From Pseudoalteromonas sp. 3D05 (GTDB taxonomy: Bacteria; Pseudomonadota; Gammaproteobacteria; Enterobacterales; Alteromonadaceae): a stretch of 64,000 nucleotides of DNA. Of this stretch, positions 53,615 through 63,391 are shown piece by piece. The translations under genes were made by a program, and so were the position numbers. The stretch covers positions 245,828 through 309,827 of the forward strand of contig NZ_PDUS01000003.1 in NCBI RefSeq assembly GCF_002723455.1, written 5' to 3'. Position 1 is the first letter of the stretch, and every line of letters begins with the position of its first letter. The notes beneath the pieces are model-generated. The model did not search any database, was not told where the DNA came from, and saw only the letters and a list, made by a program, of their open reading frames with translations.

Positions 53615-54541
53615 ATGTCAATGTATGTAGTGGGTCACAAAATCCCAGATTCAGATTCAATTTGTGGTGCAATTGCACTTGCTTATTTAAAAAACCAAAT
53701 CGATGAGCCAGCTATACCAACTCGTCTTGGTGATGTTTCACCAGAAACACAATTTATTCTTGACCGCTTTGGCTTTGAGGCACCTGAACTTAAATTAAGC
53801 TATGCCGGTGAAGATGTTTACATTGTTGACCATACAGAAAAAACACAAGCACCTGATGACATAGATGAAGCACGCGTTGTCGGCGTAGTTGATCACCACA
53901 AACTAGGTGATTTAACATCATCGACTCCACTTGAATGTTGGATCCGCCCTGTAGGCTGTTCAAACACGATCATTAAAATGATGTATGACTTTTACAATGT
54001 TGAAATACCAAAAGACATTGCTGGCATCATGATGTGTGCCATTTTAAGCGACACCGTTATCTTTAAATCACCAACGTGCACTACAGCTGATATCAAGTGC
54101 GTTGAAGCACTAGCTGAAATTGCAGGTGTTGAAGATTTTAAAGAACTAGGCATGGACATGTTCCGCGTTAAATCTGCGGTTGAAGACACACCTGCACGTG
54201 ATTTAGTAATGCGTGACTTTAAAGACTTCAACATGAACGGTAAGTTAGTAGGCATTGGCCAATTAGAAGTTATTGACCTTGCTGTATTTGATGAAATTAA
54301 AGCAGACCTTGAAGCTGACATTGCTCTTCTTAAAGAAGAAGGCGGCCGTCACTCAGTATTTTTACTGCTAACTGACATCATGAAAGAAGGCTCACAAATG
54401 CTAATTGCATCAGATGATGCAACGCTTGTTGAAACCGCTTACGGTGAAACACCTAAAGACGGTAAAGTATGGTTAGATGGCGTACTGAGCCGTAAAAAGC
54501 AAGTTGTACCACCACTGCAAGATGCGTTCGCAAAGCTGTAA
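53615..54541 (+). CDS. ppaC: Manganese-dependent inorganic pyrophosphatase (family II)
   Basis: This DHH-family enzyme hydrolyses PPi to phosphate. The 308-residue protein has the metal motifs GHKIPDSDSICGA near 7-19, DVYIVDHTE near 66-74 and GVVDHHKLGD near 89-98, and the substrate-binding C-terminal SRKKQVVPPL near 291-300, diagnostic of family II. AAGGAG is 8 nt before ATG 53615. The last two codons and the stop are part of a heptamer tandem array. Family II pyrophosphatases are scattered in bacteria; some marine gammaproteobacteria have them in addition to the family I enzyme. Confidence 0.96.
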   Translation: MSMYVVGHKIPDSDSICGAIALAYLKNQIDEPAIPTRLGDVSPETQFILDRFGFEAPELKLSYAGEDVYIVDHTEKTQAPDDIDEARVVGVVDHHKLGDLTSSTPLECWIRPVGCSNTIIKMMYDFYNVEIPKDIAGIMMCAILSDTVIFKSPTCTTADIKCVEALAEIAGVEDFKELGMDMFRVKSAVEDTPARDLVMRDFKDFNMNGKLVGIGQLEVIDLAVFDEIKADLEADIALLKEEGGRHSVFLLLTDIMKEGSQMLIASDDATLVETAYGETPKDGKVWLDGVLSRKKQVVPPLQDAFAKL

Positions 54542-54596
54542 GCTGTAAGCTGTAAGCTGTAAGCTGTAAGCTGTAAGCTGTAAGCTGTAAGCTGTA
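54534..54596. repeat. Nine-copy heptamer tandem repeat (AGCTGTA) over the ppaC stop codon
   Basis: AGCTGTA occurs nine times in succession (54534-54596), without error. It starts in the last codons of ppaC, so the gene's own TAA is the first of a series that reads TAA in successive frames. A short AT spacer leads to the terminator-type hairpin at 54604. Confidence 0.95.
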
Positions 54597-54603
54597 AATT
54601 TTT

Positions 54604-54636
54604 AACCTTGTGAGCTTTGCTTGCAAGGTTTTTTTA
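54604..54636 (+). terminator. ppaC terminator (CCTTGT-stem family)
   Basis: AACCTTGTGAGC pairs with GCTTGCAAGGTT (two weak pairs) around TTT, followed by TTTTT. Near-identical to the hairpins at 52055 and 58154. Confidence 0.85.
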
Positions 54637-54672
54637 TAACTGAAACTTGAACCTAACGGCTAAATAAAAACA

Positions 54673-54698
54673 AAAAACCCAGCATAAGCTGGGTTTTT
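54673..54698 (-). terminator. rpmG-rpmB operon terminator
   Basis: AAAAACCCAGC and GCTGGGTTTTT form an 11-bp stem around ATAA, with T and A tracts on both sides, so it can work both ways. It lies 23 bp after rpmG on the minus strand. Confidence 0.88.
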
Positions 54699-54720
54699 GA
54701 TATTCTGAAGAGAACTAAAA

Positions 54721-54876
54721 TTACTTGATTTTAGCTTCTTTGAAAATCACGTGTTTACGAGCCTTAGGATCGAACTTTTTGATTTCCATTTTTTCAGGCA
54801 TGTTACGCTTGTTTTTGTCGGTAGTGTAGAAAAAACCAGTACCAGCAGTTGAAACTAAACGGATTTTATCGCGCAT
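54721..54876 (-). CDS. rpmG: 50S ribosomal protein bL33
   Basis: The 51-residue product reads [20 protein letters not shown] and ends [10 protein letters not shown], the non-zinc (C-minus) bL33 form: no CxxC pairs. It is too short for most ORF screens. It lies 11 bp after rpmB, the standard pair, and is followed by a terminator. bL33 is a small exit-site protein of the large subunit. Confidence 0.97.
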   Translation of the reverse strand: MRDKIRLVSTAGTGFFYTTDKNKRNMPEKMEIKKFDPKARKHVIFKEAKIK

Positions 54877-54887
54877 GATTCAGTTCC

Positions 54888-55124
54888 TTAAACTTTTTCG
54901 CCGCGAGCACGGATTTCTGTAAGAACCGCGTCGATGCCTTTTTTATCGATAATACGCATACCTTTAGTAGTAGTGCGTAATGTTACAAAACGTTTTTCAC
55001 TTTCAACCCAAAAACGGTGTGTTTGTAGGTTAGGTAGGAAACGACGTCTAGTCGCGTTTCTCGCGTGTGAACGGTGATTACCAACCGCAGGACGCTTACC
55101 TGTAACTTGACATACTTTAGACAT
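54888..55124 (-). CDS. rpmB: 50S ribosomal protein bL28
   Basis: The 78-residue product starts [20 protein letters not shown], followed by [20 protein letters not shown], the typical bL28 pattern. Cys5 is single; no zinc finger is present, matching the non-zinc bL33 beside it. TTGGAG lies about 10 nt before ATG. rpmB-rpmG lie between radC and mutM, as widely in gammaproteobacteria. The 273 bp upstream to radC hold the promoter; no other gene is seen there. Confidence 0.97.
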   Translation of the reverse strand: MSKVCQVTGKRPAVGNHRSHARNATRRRFLPNLQTHRFWVESEKRFVTLRTTTKGMRIIDKKGIDAVLTEIRARGEKV

Positions 55125-55397
55125 GTCTATATATCTCCAATAACTTCGCTCGAGCTTAATTTAACCTAAGGCCATGTATTTCTGCCCTAGAGAATAAATC
55201 GAAGGGCGCTCTTTATACAGCTTTTACAGGCAAAGATCAAACACTGATCTATCCAATCAGCTCATATGTAAATTTGATAGCGGCTAATTATAAAGATCGA
55301 AAGCCCTTAGGGAAAGTAAAAACTGCATTTAAATTAAACTAATTTAGCAAAAAAGCGTAAACAGCTTATTTTTAACACACTTATCTACCAAACAAAG

Positions 55398-56072
55398 CTA
55401 AATAAGGCCCCGCTCAGCGAACGAAATACAATTATCTGCACCAACAATGATGTGATCTAAGATATTTATATCGACTAATTGCAGAGCTTGTTGCAATTTA
55501 TTAGTAATAAGTTTGTCAGCTTGGCTCGGTTCTGCAATTCCTGATGGGTGGTTATGCGCTAAAATAAGTGCCCCGGCATTATTTTTCAGCGCTGCTTTGA
55601 CCACTTCTCTTGGGTAAACAGATGCAGCATTGATCGTTCCATAAAAAAGCGTTTCTTCTTTTATTAACCTATTCTGGCTATCAAGGTATAGCACCATGAA
55701 CACCTCTTGCTGCAAACCTCTGAGCTCCAATGTTAGGTAATCGTATACCGCTTGTGGTGAATTAAAAATAGCCTTGCGCTGACATTGCTCCATCATATAA
55801 CGCCGGCTGAGCTCAAGCACTGCTTGTAACTGCACAAATTTAGCTTTACCCAATCCTTTTTGTGCACAAAAATCATCTATGGAGGCATTAAATAAATTGT
55901 GCAAAGTTTCATTTTGAGTCATTAAATGTTGCGCAAGCTCTACAACATTCATACCTGGTAAGCCTGTACGTAAAAAAATAGCGAGCAACTCCGCATCACT
56001 CAACGACTTGGCGCCTTTGGTTAGTAGCTTTTCACGGGGGCGCTGCTCAAACGGTAAAGAAGTTAACTGCAT
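55398..56072 (-). CDS. radC: RadC family JAMM-fold protein
   Basis: RadC-type proteins were named for repair but their role is unclear. From ATG 56072 the protein is 224 residues: MQLTSLPFEQRPREKLLTKG, ELLAIFLRTGLPGMNVVELA, helix-hairpin-helix FCAQKGLGKAKFVQLQAVLE, and the JAMM zinc motif with Glu in QQEVFMVLYLD, HNHPSG and a following Asp. It matches E. coli RadC throughout. AGGGACG precedes ATG by 7 nt; the frame extends ten codons further to 56102. It is divergent from coaBC. Confidence 0.94.
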   Translation of the reverse strand: MQLTSLPFEQRPREKLLTKGAKSLSDAELLAIFLRTGLPGMNVVELAQHLMTQNETLHNLFNASIDDFCAQKGLGKAKFVQLQAVLELSRRYMMEQCQRKAIFNSPQAVYDYLTLELRGLQQEVFMVLYLDSQNRLIKEETLFYGTINAASVYPREVVKAALKNNAGALILAHNHPSGIAEPSQADKLITNKLQQALQLVDINILDHIIVGADNCISFAERGLI

Positions 56073-56238
56073 CATTTCGTCCCTAAAATGGAGTAAGTTC
56101 ATATAACTGTAATCTATAAATTAAATTTCGCCTGCGAAATGACAAATAAAATTCAAATTAAAAACTTCGTCCCTACGCCAAAGATTTGATATCGTTAGCG
56201 CATAAAAGTAAGAACATTTAGCTGACAGAGTAATAACA

Positions 56239-57426
56239 ATGTTAAAGAACAAAAAAATTGTACTTGGGATCACTGGTGGCATCGCCGCTTATAAATGCGC
56301 AGAGTTAGTGAGACGCTTAAAAGAGCAAGGCTGCGAAATAAAAGTGGTTATGACCGAGTCGGCAAAACATTTTATAACACCTTTAACTATGCAAGCCGTC
56401 AGTGGAGAAATCGTCTCAGACTCATTACTTGACCCTTCAGCAGAAGCCGCAATGGGTCATATTGAATTTGCCAAATGGGCCGATTTAATTTTGGTCGCCC
56501 CTGCCACCAGCAATATCATTGCTAAAATGGCCGCAGGTATTGCAGATGACTTGCTAACAACCTTGTTATTAGCCACACCAGCAAAAGTCGCTATTGCACC
56601 CGCTATGAACCAACAAATGTATGCTCACCCTGCAACCCAAGCTAACTTATCAACCCTTGCGCAGCGCGGTGTAGATATTTGGGGTCCCGGTAAAGGCGAG
56701 CAAGCATGTGGCGATATTGGCGCTGGGAGAATGCTAGAGCCAAGTGAACTCGTTACTCTTTGCACTGCGCCAGCTGAACCCCAGCTACTCGCTGGTAAAA
56801 CTATCACAATTACCGCGGGCCCTACTCGAGAGCCACTTGATCCAGTACGTTTTATATCTAATCATAGTTCAGGAAAAATGGGCTATGCACTGGCTCAAGC
56901 TGCCGTGGAATTAGGCGCTAAGGTAAACCTAATTTCTGGGCCTGTTAATATTGCAGCACCAAGAGACGTGTCAGTCATTAACATTGAAACTGCAGAACAA
57001 TTATTGCAACATTCATTAGCGCATGCAGTCAATTCAGATGCTTTTATCGGGTGTGCCGCTGTGGCGGATTACCGCGCAGCCAATATTGCTGATCAAAAAA
57101 TGAAGAAACAAGGCGACGAGCTTACTCTCACACTAGTAAAAAACCCTGATGTTATTGCTGCTGTCGCAAATCTCGATCACAAAAGGCCTTACACAGTGGG
57201 GTTTGCTGCTGAAACTCAAAATGTCGCCAGCTATGCGAAGGGCAAACTCAGTAATAAAAACCTTGATATGATATGTGCCAATGATGTATCAAAATCTGGC
57301 TTGGGATTTAACTCTGATCATAATGCGTTAACACTCTACTGGCATGATCAGCAAAAAGAATTAGTTATAGACACAAAATATGCGTTAGCCCTAAATGTTA
57401 TGAAAGAGCTTGCTCAGCGATTGTAA
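56239..57426 (+). CDS. coaBC: Bifunctional phosphopantothenoylcysteine decarboxylase/synthetase
   Basis: CoaBC makes 4'-phosphopantetheine from phosphopantothenate in CoA synthesis. The 395-residue protein has the FMN-binding CoaC domain with [20 protein letters not shown] at the start, catalytic His in [20 protein letters not shown] near 74-94, PAMNQQMY near 120 and [13 protein letters not shown] near 155-167 with the active Cys. The CoaB domain follows with [20 protein letters not shown] near 192-211, [12 protein letters not shown] and [10 protein letters not shown]. Length fits. coaBC divergent to radC is classic order. Confidence 0.97.
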   Translation: MLKNKKIVLGITGGIAAYKCAELVRRLKEQGCEIKVVMTESAKHFITPLTMQAVSGEIVSDSLLDPSAEAAMGHIEFAKWADLILVAPATSNIIAKMAAGIADDLLTTLLLATPAKVAIAPAMNQQMYAHPATQANLSTLAQRGVDIWGPGKGEQACGDIGAGRMLEPSELVTLCTAPAEPQLLAGKTITITAGPTREPLDPVRFISNHSSGKMGYALAQAAVELGAKVNLISGPVNIAAPRDVSVINIETAEQLLQHSLAHAVNSDAFIGCAAVADYRAANIADQKMKKQGDELTLTLVKNPDVIAAVANLDHKRPYTVGFAAETQNVASYAKGKLSNKNLDMICANDVSKSGLGFNSDHNALTLYWHDQQKELVIDTKYALALNVMKELAQRL

Positions 57427-57538
57427 AAAGGCTGGAAAGAAACTGAATAAAACATTAACATAGCCCCACTCATTCGCTCAAAAAGTGAGTGGCCAACTCT
57501 GGCAAAGCCCAATAAATAATTAAAAGAAAGGAATGTTC

Positions 57539-58126
57539 ATGCCTGCGACAAAAAGAAGTAATCGCAAAGAGCAAATACTACAAGCACTCGCACAAATGTT
57601 GGAAACAAGCCTAGGACAACGCATTACAACAGCTAAGTTAGCAGCTGAAGTAGGTGTATCTGAAGCTGCGTTGTATCGTCATTTCCCGAGCAAAGCACGG
57701 ATGTTTGAAGGCTTAATTGAGTTTATTGAAGACACACTTCTTTCACGAATAAACCTCATTCTTGAAAATGAAAAAGAAACCCAAAGCCGCATCTACAATA
57801 TTTTGTTATTGCTTTTAGCGTTTGCAGAGAAAAACCCAGGTATTACGCGAATTCTCACGGGGGATGCACTTCAAGGTGAGCAAGAACGATTACGAGAGCG
57901 TGTACAAGGGTTATTTGAAAAACTAGAAACGCAAATAAAACAAGTGCTGCGCGAGCGTAAATTACGTGAAGGGAAAACCTTTCAAAGTGATGAGCTCACT
58001 ATCGCAAACTTTTTACTCGCGTACATCGAAGGTAAAATGAATCAGTTTGTTCGCAGTGACTTTAAAGCAAAACCCAGCGCCCAATTTGAAAAACAATGGC
58101 TTGAGCTGCAAAAAATTTGGCTTTAA
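57539..58126 (+). CDS. slmA: Nucleoid occlusion factor SlmA (TetR family)
   Basis: SlmA binds chromosomal SBS sites and blocks FtsZ ring assembly over the nucleoid. From ATG 57539 the protein is 195 residues: [20 protein letters not shown], then the TetR helix-turn-helix [20 protein letters not shown] followed by [18 protein letters not shown], and a C-terminal domain with [20 protein letters not shown], very like E. coli SlmA (198). AAAGAAAGGA lies 6 nt upstream of ATG 57539; another ATG at 57533 overlaps that site. It follows coaBC. Its stop is abutted by the GTTCTAG heptamer repeat. Confidence 0.95.
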   Translation: MPATKRSNRKEQILQALAQMLETSLGQRITTAKLAAEVGVSEAALYRHFPSKARMFEGLIEFIEDTLLSRINLILENEKETQSRIYNILLLLLAFAEKNPGITRILTGDALQGEQERLRERVQGLFEKLETQIKQVLRERKLREGKTFQSDELTIANFLLAYIEGKMNQFVRSDFKAKPSAQFEKQWLELQKIWL

Positions 58127-58146
58127 GTTCTAGGTTCTAGGTTCTA
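58127..58146. repeat. Heptamer repeat (GTTCTAG) after slmA
   Basis: GTTCTAG is present in nearly three copies directly after the slmA TAA. A short spacer then leads to a CCTTGT-stem terminator. The layout mirrors the heptamer array after ppaC. Confidence 0.85.
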
Positions 58147-58153
58147 AATCATT

Positions 58154-58185
58154 AACCTTGTGAGTTATGCTTACAAGGTTTTTTT
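58154..58185 (+). terminator. slmA terminator (CCTTGT-stem family)
   Basis: AACCTTGTGAG pairs with CTTACAAGGTT (one weak pair) around TTATG, followed by TTTTT. Third member of the related hairpins at 52055 and 54604. Confidence 0.87.
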
Positions 58186-58289
58186 GTATTTGCTATCTTA
58201 ACTCTCATTTTCGTGCACTTATCGCTTCTACTCGAATTGTTAAATAAACCCGTTATGATAAGGGTAATAAAACAAAACGAGAATTAATA

Positions 58290-61049
58290 ATGAAAGCGCA
58301 ATTATCCCTACTTAGTATTGCCTTAGTGGCAAGCTTAGGTAGTGCAGCGGCTACAGCCAAAGATGCACTGCAGTTTAAAGATGTATTTGATTTTAAAGCA
58401 GCAAAAGGCACTCAGCTGTCTGAAGACGGGAACATCCTTAGCTTTAGCGCTAAACCTTACCGTGGTGATGCAACGGGCCAAGTTTATAATTTAACCAATA
58501 ATAAATTAATTGCCGAAGTACCACGCGGTACTAAACCCACAATCAACAAAGCCGCTAACTGGGTTGTATTTACCCAAATTCCTACCTTGCTAGAAAAAGA
58601 AACCACTAAAAAGAAAAACAAACTTAAAAATAACCTCGTGTTAGTTAATGCTCTTAGTGGTGAGCAGCAACAGTTTGATGATGTAAAAGACTACAAACTG
58701 TCAGATGACGGTAACTGGCTCGCTTACCGTTTAAACAAAAAAGCTGATAAAGAAGATGATTCAAGTGATGCCGATAAAAACAAAACAAGTGAAATCAAAC
58801 CGGATAAAAAAGACACCGCTTTTGATTTAGTCGTTGTTAACTTAAACAATAAAACCAGCCACACTATTTTACAGGTATTTAGCTACGCAATTAGCAGTGA
58901 CGCGAGCCAGTTACTTGCAAGCCAAATAGACAGCGATGGGACTGATAACCAAGTCACCTTACTCGATCTCAACAATGACTTTACCAACAATGTGCTCATT
59001 GATGAGCCCGGTGTTGTTGTTAACAAAATAGCGTGGCACCCAACTCAAAATATTGTGGCCTTTACACTAGGTAACTATGTTAATGACGATATGCGTCGTC
59101 GCGACTACCAGTTAAAGTTATATAAAAACGAGCAACTGACTGATATAAAATCGGCTGATAAAACATGGCAAATTGGTAAAACAGCCAAGCTTGAATGGTC
59201 AGAAGACGGTGAACGCCTGTACTTTGAAAACAGACCCAAGCTAGTACCTAAAATAAAAGCAAAAGAATATACTGACGAAGCCTCGCTGTATGACTACGGC
59301 ACTATTCGCGACCAAAAAGACTTAAATGTTTGGCACAATAACGATGCTGAAATTAAGCCGCGTGAAGAACAACAATGGAATAGATCCAATAAAAACCGCC
59401 ATTATCAAAGCGTTCATTTTCTAAACAATAATAAATCAGTGCAATTGAGTACCCCTGAAATGCCAGAGGTTGCACTTAATACCAAGCGCGATGCACTGCT
59501 TGGTTATAACAATCAAGCCTATCTTGAGCGAATTATGTATGGCGGCTTTTTTGCTGATTATTATGCGGTTGATGTAAAAACGGGTGCGCAAAAGTCAATT
59601 ATTAAAGATTATCCATTTAGACCAAGCCTTTCGCCAAATGGTGAATTTGCCGCTTATTTTAAAGACAGCCAAGTACAGTTGAAAGACCTAGCTAACAACA
59701 AAGTAAGCACTTTAACCAAAGCGATTCAAGCAACGTTTGCTGATGACAAGCACGACTATCCATCTGCACAACCAGGTTATGGTTTTGCCGGCTGGCTTAA
59801 CGATAGCAGCCAAGTACTGGTTTATAGTAAGTACGATATTTGGGCGTTTGATGTAGCCACGCAACGAGCTACGCAATTAACTAATGGCAAGCAAAGTAAT
59901 ACTCAGTATCGTGTTATTAGGCTTGATAGAGAGCTGGTTGGTTTTAATAAAGGCCAAACATTACTCGTCAGTGCAACAAACTTAAAAGATAAGCAAACTG
60001 AAGTTGCCAAATTAAACCTAACAGATAACGCAATTACTAAAGTATTAACAGGTAACAAGCGCTTTGATGTTATTAAAAAAGCGAAACATGCTAATAAGTA
60101 CTTATTTACCGAACAAACATATCAGCAATTCCCTGATATTTACCAAACTGACTTTAGCTTTAATAAGCCACAAAAAGTCACTAATTTAAACCCACAAGTT
60201 ACTAACTTTGCGTGGGGCCAAAAGCCTGAGCTTATCAGCTATAAAGGGTTTGATGGAGAAGACCTACAAGGCGTACTTATCAAACCTGCAGGCTACAAAA
60301 AAGGCGATAAAGTGCCAGTGGTGGTGTATTTTTACCGCTATATGAGTCAACGCATGTATGACTTTCCTAAAATGGAGCTCAATCATCGCCCTAACTTCCC
60401 GATGTTCACATCAAACGGTTACGCAATCTTTTTACCTGATATACGCTTTGAAATAGGCCACCCGGGTAAATCATCAACGCAAACCATGATCAACGCAACC
60501 CAAAAGCTAATTGATTTAGGAATTGCAGACCCTGATAAAATTGGCTTACAAGGCCACTCATGGGCAGGATACCAAAGTGCTTTTATGATCACCGAAACAG
60601 ACATGTTTAAAGCAGTGGTATCGGGTGCGCCAGTCTCTAACATGACCAGTGCCTACAGCGGCATTCGTTTAAAATCAGGGCTTGCACGACAGTTCCAATA
60701 CGAAACAGGGCAAAGCCGGATCGGTAAAAACTTATTTGAAGCACCTGAGCTTTATATTGAAAATTCCCCCGTGTTTTTTGCAGACAAAGTAAATACCCCT
60801 ATCTTAATCATGTTTGGTGATAAAGACGACGCTGTGCCATGGCATGAAGGTGTGCAATATTACTTAGCACTGCGCCGTGCCGGTAAAGACGCTACATTCT
60901 TGCAATACGAAGGTGAACCGCATCACTTAAAGAAATTCCCGAATCAAGTCGATTTCTCTATTCGGATGATGCAGTACTTTGATCATTACTTAAAAGGCAA
61001 ACCAGCCGCAAAGTGGATGACTGAAGGTGAAGCGTTTATTGAAGAATAA
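58290..61049 (+). CDS. Exported S9 family prolyl-oligopeptidase-like peptidase
   Basis: The 919-residue protein has a signal peptide (MKAQLSLLSIALVASLGSAAATA), a long N-terminal beta-propeller region (residues about 30-620, with an internal Lys/Asp-rich linker near 150-175) and a C-terminal alpha/beta hydrolase domain. The catalytic Ser is in LQGHSWAGYQSAFM near residue 757; the Asp is in FGDKDDAVPW near 846 and the His in GEPHHL near 878. It should cleave peptides in the periplasm or outside. Peptide-scavenging S9 enzymes are abundant in Alteromonadales. The substrate is unknown. Confidence 0.93.
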   Translation: MKAQLSLLSIALVASLGSAAATAKDALQFKDVFDFKAAKGTQLSEDGNILSFSAKPYRGDATGQVYNLTNNKLIAEVPRGTKPTINKAANWVVFTQIPTLLEKETTKKKNKLKNNLVLVNALSGEQQQFDDVKDYKLSDDGNWLAYRLNKKADKEDDSSDADKNKTSEIKPDKKDTAFDLVVVNLNNKTSHTILQVFSYAISSDASQLLASQIDSDGTDNQVTLLDLNNDFTNNVLIDEPGVVVNKIAWHPTQNIVAFTLGNYVNDDMRRRDYQLKLYKNEQLTDIKSADKTWQIGKTAKLEWSEDGERLYFENRPKLVPKIKAKEYTDEASLYDYGTIRDQKDLNVWHNNDAEIKPREEQQWNRSNKNRHYQSVHFLNNNKSVQLSTPEMPEVALNTKRDALLGYNNQAYLERIMYGGFFADYYAVDVKTGAQKSIIKDYPFRPSLSPNGEFAAYFKDSQVQLKDLANNKVSTLTKAIQATFADDKHDYPSAQPGYGFAGWLNDSSQVLVYSKYDIWAFDVATQRATQLTNGKQSNTQYRVIRLDRELVGFNKGQTLLVSATNLKDKQTEVAKLNLTDNAITKVLTGNKRFDVIKKAKHANKYLFTEQTYQQFPDIYQTDFSFNKPQKVTNLNPQVTNFAWGQKPELISYKGFDGEDLQGVLIKPAGYKKGDKVPVVVYFYRYMSQRMYDFPKMELNHRPNFPMFTSNGYAIFLPDIRFEIGHPGKSSTQTMINATQKLIDLGIADPDKIGLQGHSWAGYQSAFMITETDMFKAVVSGAPVSNMTSAYSGIRLKSGLARQFQYETGQSRIGKNLFEAPELYIENSPVFFADKVNTPILIMFGDKDDAVPWHEGVQYYLALRRAGKDATFLQYEGEPHHLKKFPNQVDFSIRMMQYFDHYLKGKPAAKWMTEGEAFIEE

Positions 61050-61068
61050 TGTACTTTAAAACATAAAC

Positions 61069-61098
61069 AAAAACGCCCAGCAATTGCTGGGCGTTTTT
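61069..61098. terminator. Bidirectional terminator between S9 peptidase and ygiQ
   Basis: AAAAACGCCCAGCAA and TTGCTGGGCGTTTTT form a perfect 15-bp palindrome, with T tracts on both strands. It lies between two convergent genes. Confidence 0.93.
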
Positions 61099-61112
61099 AT
61101 GAGCGTATTAAC

Positions 61113-63287
61113 TTACCTTGCGCGTTGACGGTTACCGCCTACTCTTGGCTTAGTATTGGCCTTTTTAAATTGGCTAAAGCCCGTATGGCGGCTAAGTGCA
61201 GGACGGCCACCTTTGCTCGCTTTGGCAGACTTTTCATCGCGGCTTTCTTCTGGCACTAGGCAGTTAGGGCCTTTACCAATGAGCTTTGCTTTACCCATTT
61301 TACGAAGTGCTTCACGGATCATCGGCCAACCTGCTGGATCATGGTAACGTAAAATAGCTTTATGTAAGCGGCGTTGGCGCGCGCCTTTTGGCACTGCTAC
61401 TTGCTCAGTATTATTTTTAATATTACGTAGCGAGTTCATCTCAGTGTGGTAAATGGTCGTGGCGTTAGCCATCGGCGATGGGTAAAAGTTTTGCACTTGG
61501 TCAAGTTTAAAATCATTAGACTTGAGCCATAATGCCATGTTCACCATGTCTTCATCTTTTGTGCCCGGGTGAGCCGAGATAAAGTACGGGATCAAATACT
61601 GCTTTTTACCCGCCTCTTTCGAGTACTTATCAAAAAGCTCTTTAAATTGATCGTAAGCGCCCATTCCAGGTTTCATCATTTTTGATAATGGCCCATCTTC
61701 GGTATGCTCCGGTGCTATTTTTAAATACCCGCCCACATGGTGCGTAACAAGCTCTTTTACATAGCGTGGATCTTGCACTGCTAAATCATAGCGTACACCC
61801 GATGCAATCAGGATTTTCTTAACCCCTTTTACTTCACGCGCTTTTTTGTATAAATCGATGGTTGGCGTATGGTCAGTATCCATATGCTTACAAATATCAG
61901 GATAAACACATGATAAACGACGACACGTACTCTCGGCTTTTTTGCTCTTACAACGCAACTTATACATGTTCGCTGTAGGGCCACCTAAATCAGAAATAAC
62001 ACCTGTAAAACCCGGTACTTTATCGCGAATTTGTTCAATTTCATCAATGATCGATTCTTGCGAGCGACTTTGAATAATACGCCCTTCATGTTCTGTGATT
62101 GAACAAAAAGAACACCCACCAAAACAACCGCGCATAATATTCACCGAGGTTTTAATCATATCGTACGCAGGGATTTTCGCATCACCATAGCTTGGGTGTG
62201 GTATACGCTGATACGGCAAACCAAATACGGCATCCATTTCATGAGTTTCCAGCGGATATGCTGGCGGATTTACCCAAATAGAGCGATCGCCGTGACGCTG
62301 AAATAACGCACGGGCACAGCCTGGATTAGTTTCTTGGTGCAAAATACGTGAGGCATGCGCATACAGCGGCTTGTTAACGCTTACTTGCTCAAACGCTGGC
62401 AACTTAACGTAGGTTTTTTCCCATGGTTTAGGGCGCGCAGGTTGTATCGTAATTGGCTTGGCCGCTTCGGCCTTTAAATCAATGCCGGCTTGCTTGAATT
62501 CACTTTTACTACAGCCTACATCGTCTGCACCATACGGGTTTGGAATTGGATCAATTTTGCCAATTTTATCAATGGCTGTGGAATCACTACCGCGCCATCC
62601 GGGTATGGGCTCTTTACGAATAACCGCAGTACCACGAATGTCTTGAATGGTATCCATGGTTTCACCAGCAGCGATGCGGTGAGCGACTTCCACCAGCGGG
62701 CGTTCAGCATTACCATAAATAAGAATATCCGCTTTGGCATCAAATAAAATACTGCGGCGTACTTTTTCCTGCCAATAGTCATAGTGCGCTATACGACGAA
62801 GGCTTGCTTCTATACCACCGATAACAATAGGAATGCCTTTGTAGGCTTCGCGGCATTTTTGTGAGTAAATCATCACGGCGCGATCAGGGCGTTTTCCCCC
62901 CACATTACCCGGTGTATAAGCATCATCATGGCGCATACGCTTTTCAGCCGTATAACGATTGATCATCGAGTCCATGTTACCGGCTGTCACACCAAAAAAT
63001 AAGTTAGGGCGACCAAGTTCCATAAAGGCATCTTTTGACTGCCAATCTGGCTGAGCAATAATACCTACTCTAAAGCCTTGCGCTTCGAGTACTCGGCCAA
63101 TAACCGCCATGCCAAAACTTGGGTGATCAACATACGCATCGCCACTTATAATAATGATATCGCAGCTATCCCAGCCAAGTGCATCCATCTCTTGTCGAGT
63201 TGTAGGTAAAAATGGTGCTGTGCCATAACATTCTGCCCAATACTTAGGGTACGAGAATAAGGCTCGCTTGGCTTTTAGTGCGCTCAT
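61113..63287 (-). CDS. YgiQ family radical SAM protein
   Basis: The 724-residue protein is of the UPF0313/YgiQ family. It has the N-terminal B12-binding-like fold ([20 protein letters not shown]), the family block [20 protein letters not shown], and the radical SAM cluster motif in [17 protein letters not shown] (CxxxCxxC, near residue 390). A C-terminal Lys/Arg-rich tail ends the protein. It binds a [4Fe-4S] cluster and cleaves SAM to a radical; the reaction is unknown. Length matches family members (about 720-770). The EAL gene lies upstream on the same strand. Confidence 0.93.
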   Translation of the reverse strand: MSALKAKRALFSYPKYWAECYGTAPFLPTTRQEMDALGWDSCDIIIISGDAYVDHPSFGMAVIGRVLEAQGFRVGIIAQPDWQSKDAFMELGRPNLFFGVTAGNMDSMINRYTAEKRMRHDDAYTPGNVGGKRPDRAVMIYSQKCREAYKGIPIVIGGIEASLRRIAHYDYWQEKVRRSILFDAKADILIYGNAERPLVEVAHRIAAGETMDTIQDIRGTAVIRKEPIPGWRGSDSTAIDKIGKIDPIPNPYGADDVGCSKSEFKQAGIDLKAEAAKPITIQPARPKPWEKTYVKLPAFEQVSVNKPLYAHASRILHQETNPGCARALFQRHGDRSIWVNPPAYPLETHEMDAVFGLPYQRIPHPSYGDAKIPAYDMIKTSVNIMRGCFGGCSFCSITEHEGRIIQSRSQESIIDEIEQIRDKVPGFTGVISDLGGPTANMYKLRCKSKKAESTCRRLSCVYPDICKHMDTDHTPTIDLYKKAREVKGVKKILIASGVRYDLAVQDPRYVKELVTHHVGGYLKIAPEHTEDGPLSKMMKPGMGAYDQFKELFDKYSKEAGKKQYLIPYFISAHPGTKDEDMVNMALWLKSNDFKLDQVQNFYPSPMANATTIYHTEMNSLRNIKNNTEQVAVPKGARQRRLHKAILRYHDPAGWPMIREALRKMGKAKLIGKGPNCLVPEESRDEKSAKASKGGRPALSRHTGFSQFKKANTKPRVGGNRQRAR

Positions 63288-63391
63288 AAAATATGACCAA
63301 TTGCTTTAAAAATGGCCGCAAAGTATACCCGAATAAATGCTCAAGCGGTATTAACGATTTCGTAAATGCTCAATGAGCTGCCCAGTAAAAC

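Noticed and set aside
54534..54596. Possible CRISPR-like or satellite array
   Set aside because: Units are 7 bp, contiguous and without spacers, so this is a simple tandem repeat.
57466..57492. CCACTCA/TGAGTGG hairpin between coaBC and slmA as a terminator
   Set aside because: The stem is only 7 bp with a 13-nt loop and no T tract, so it is not convincing.
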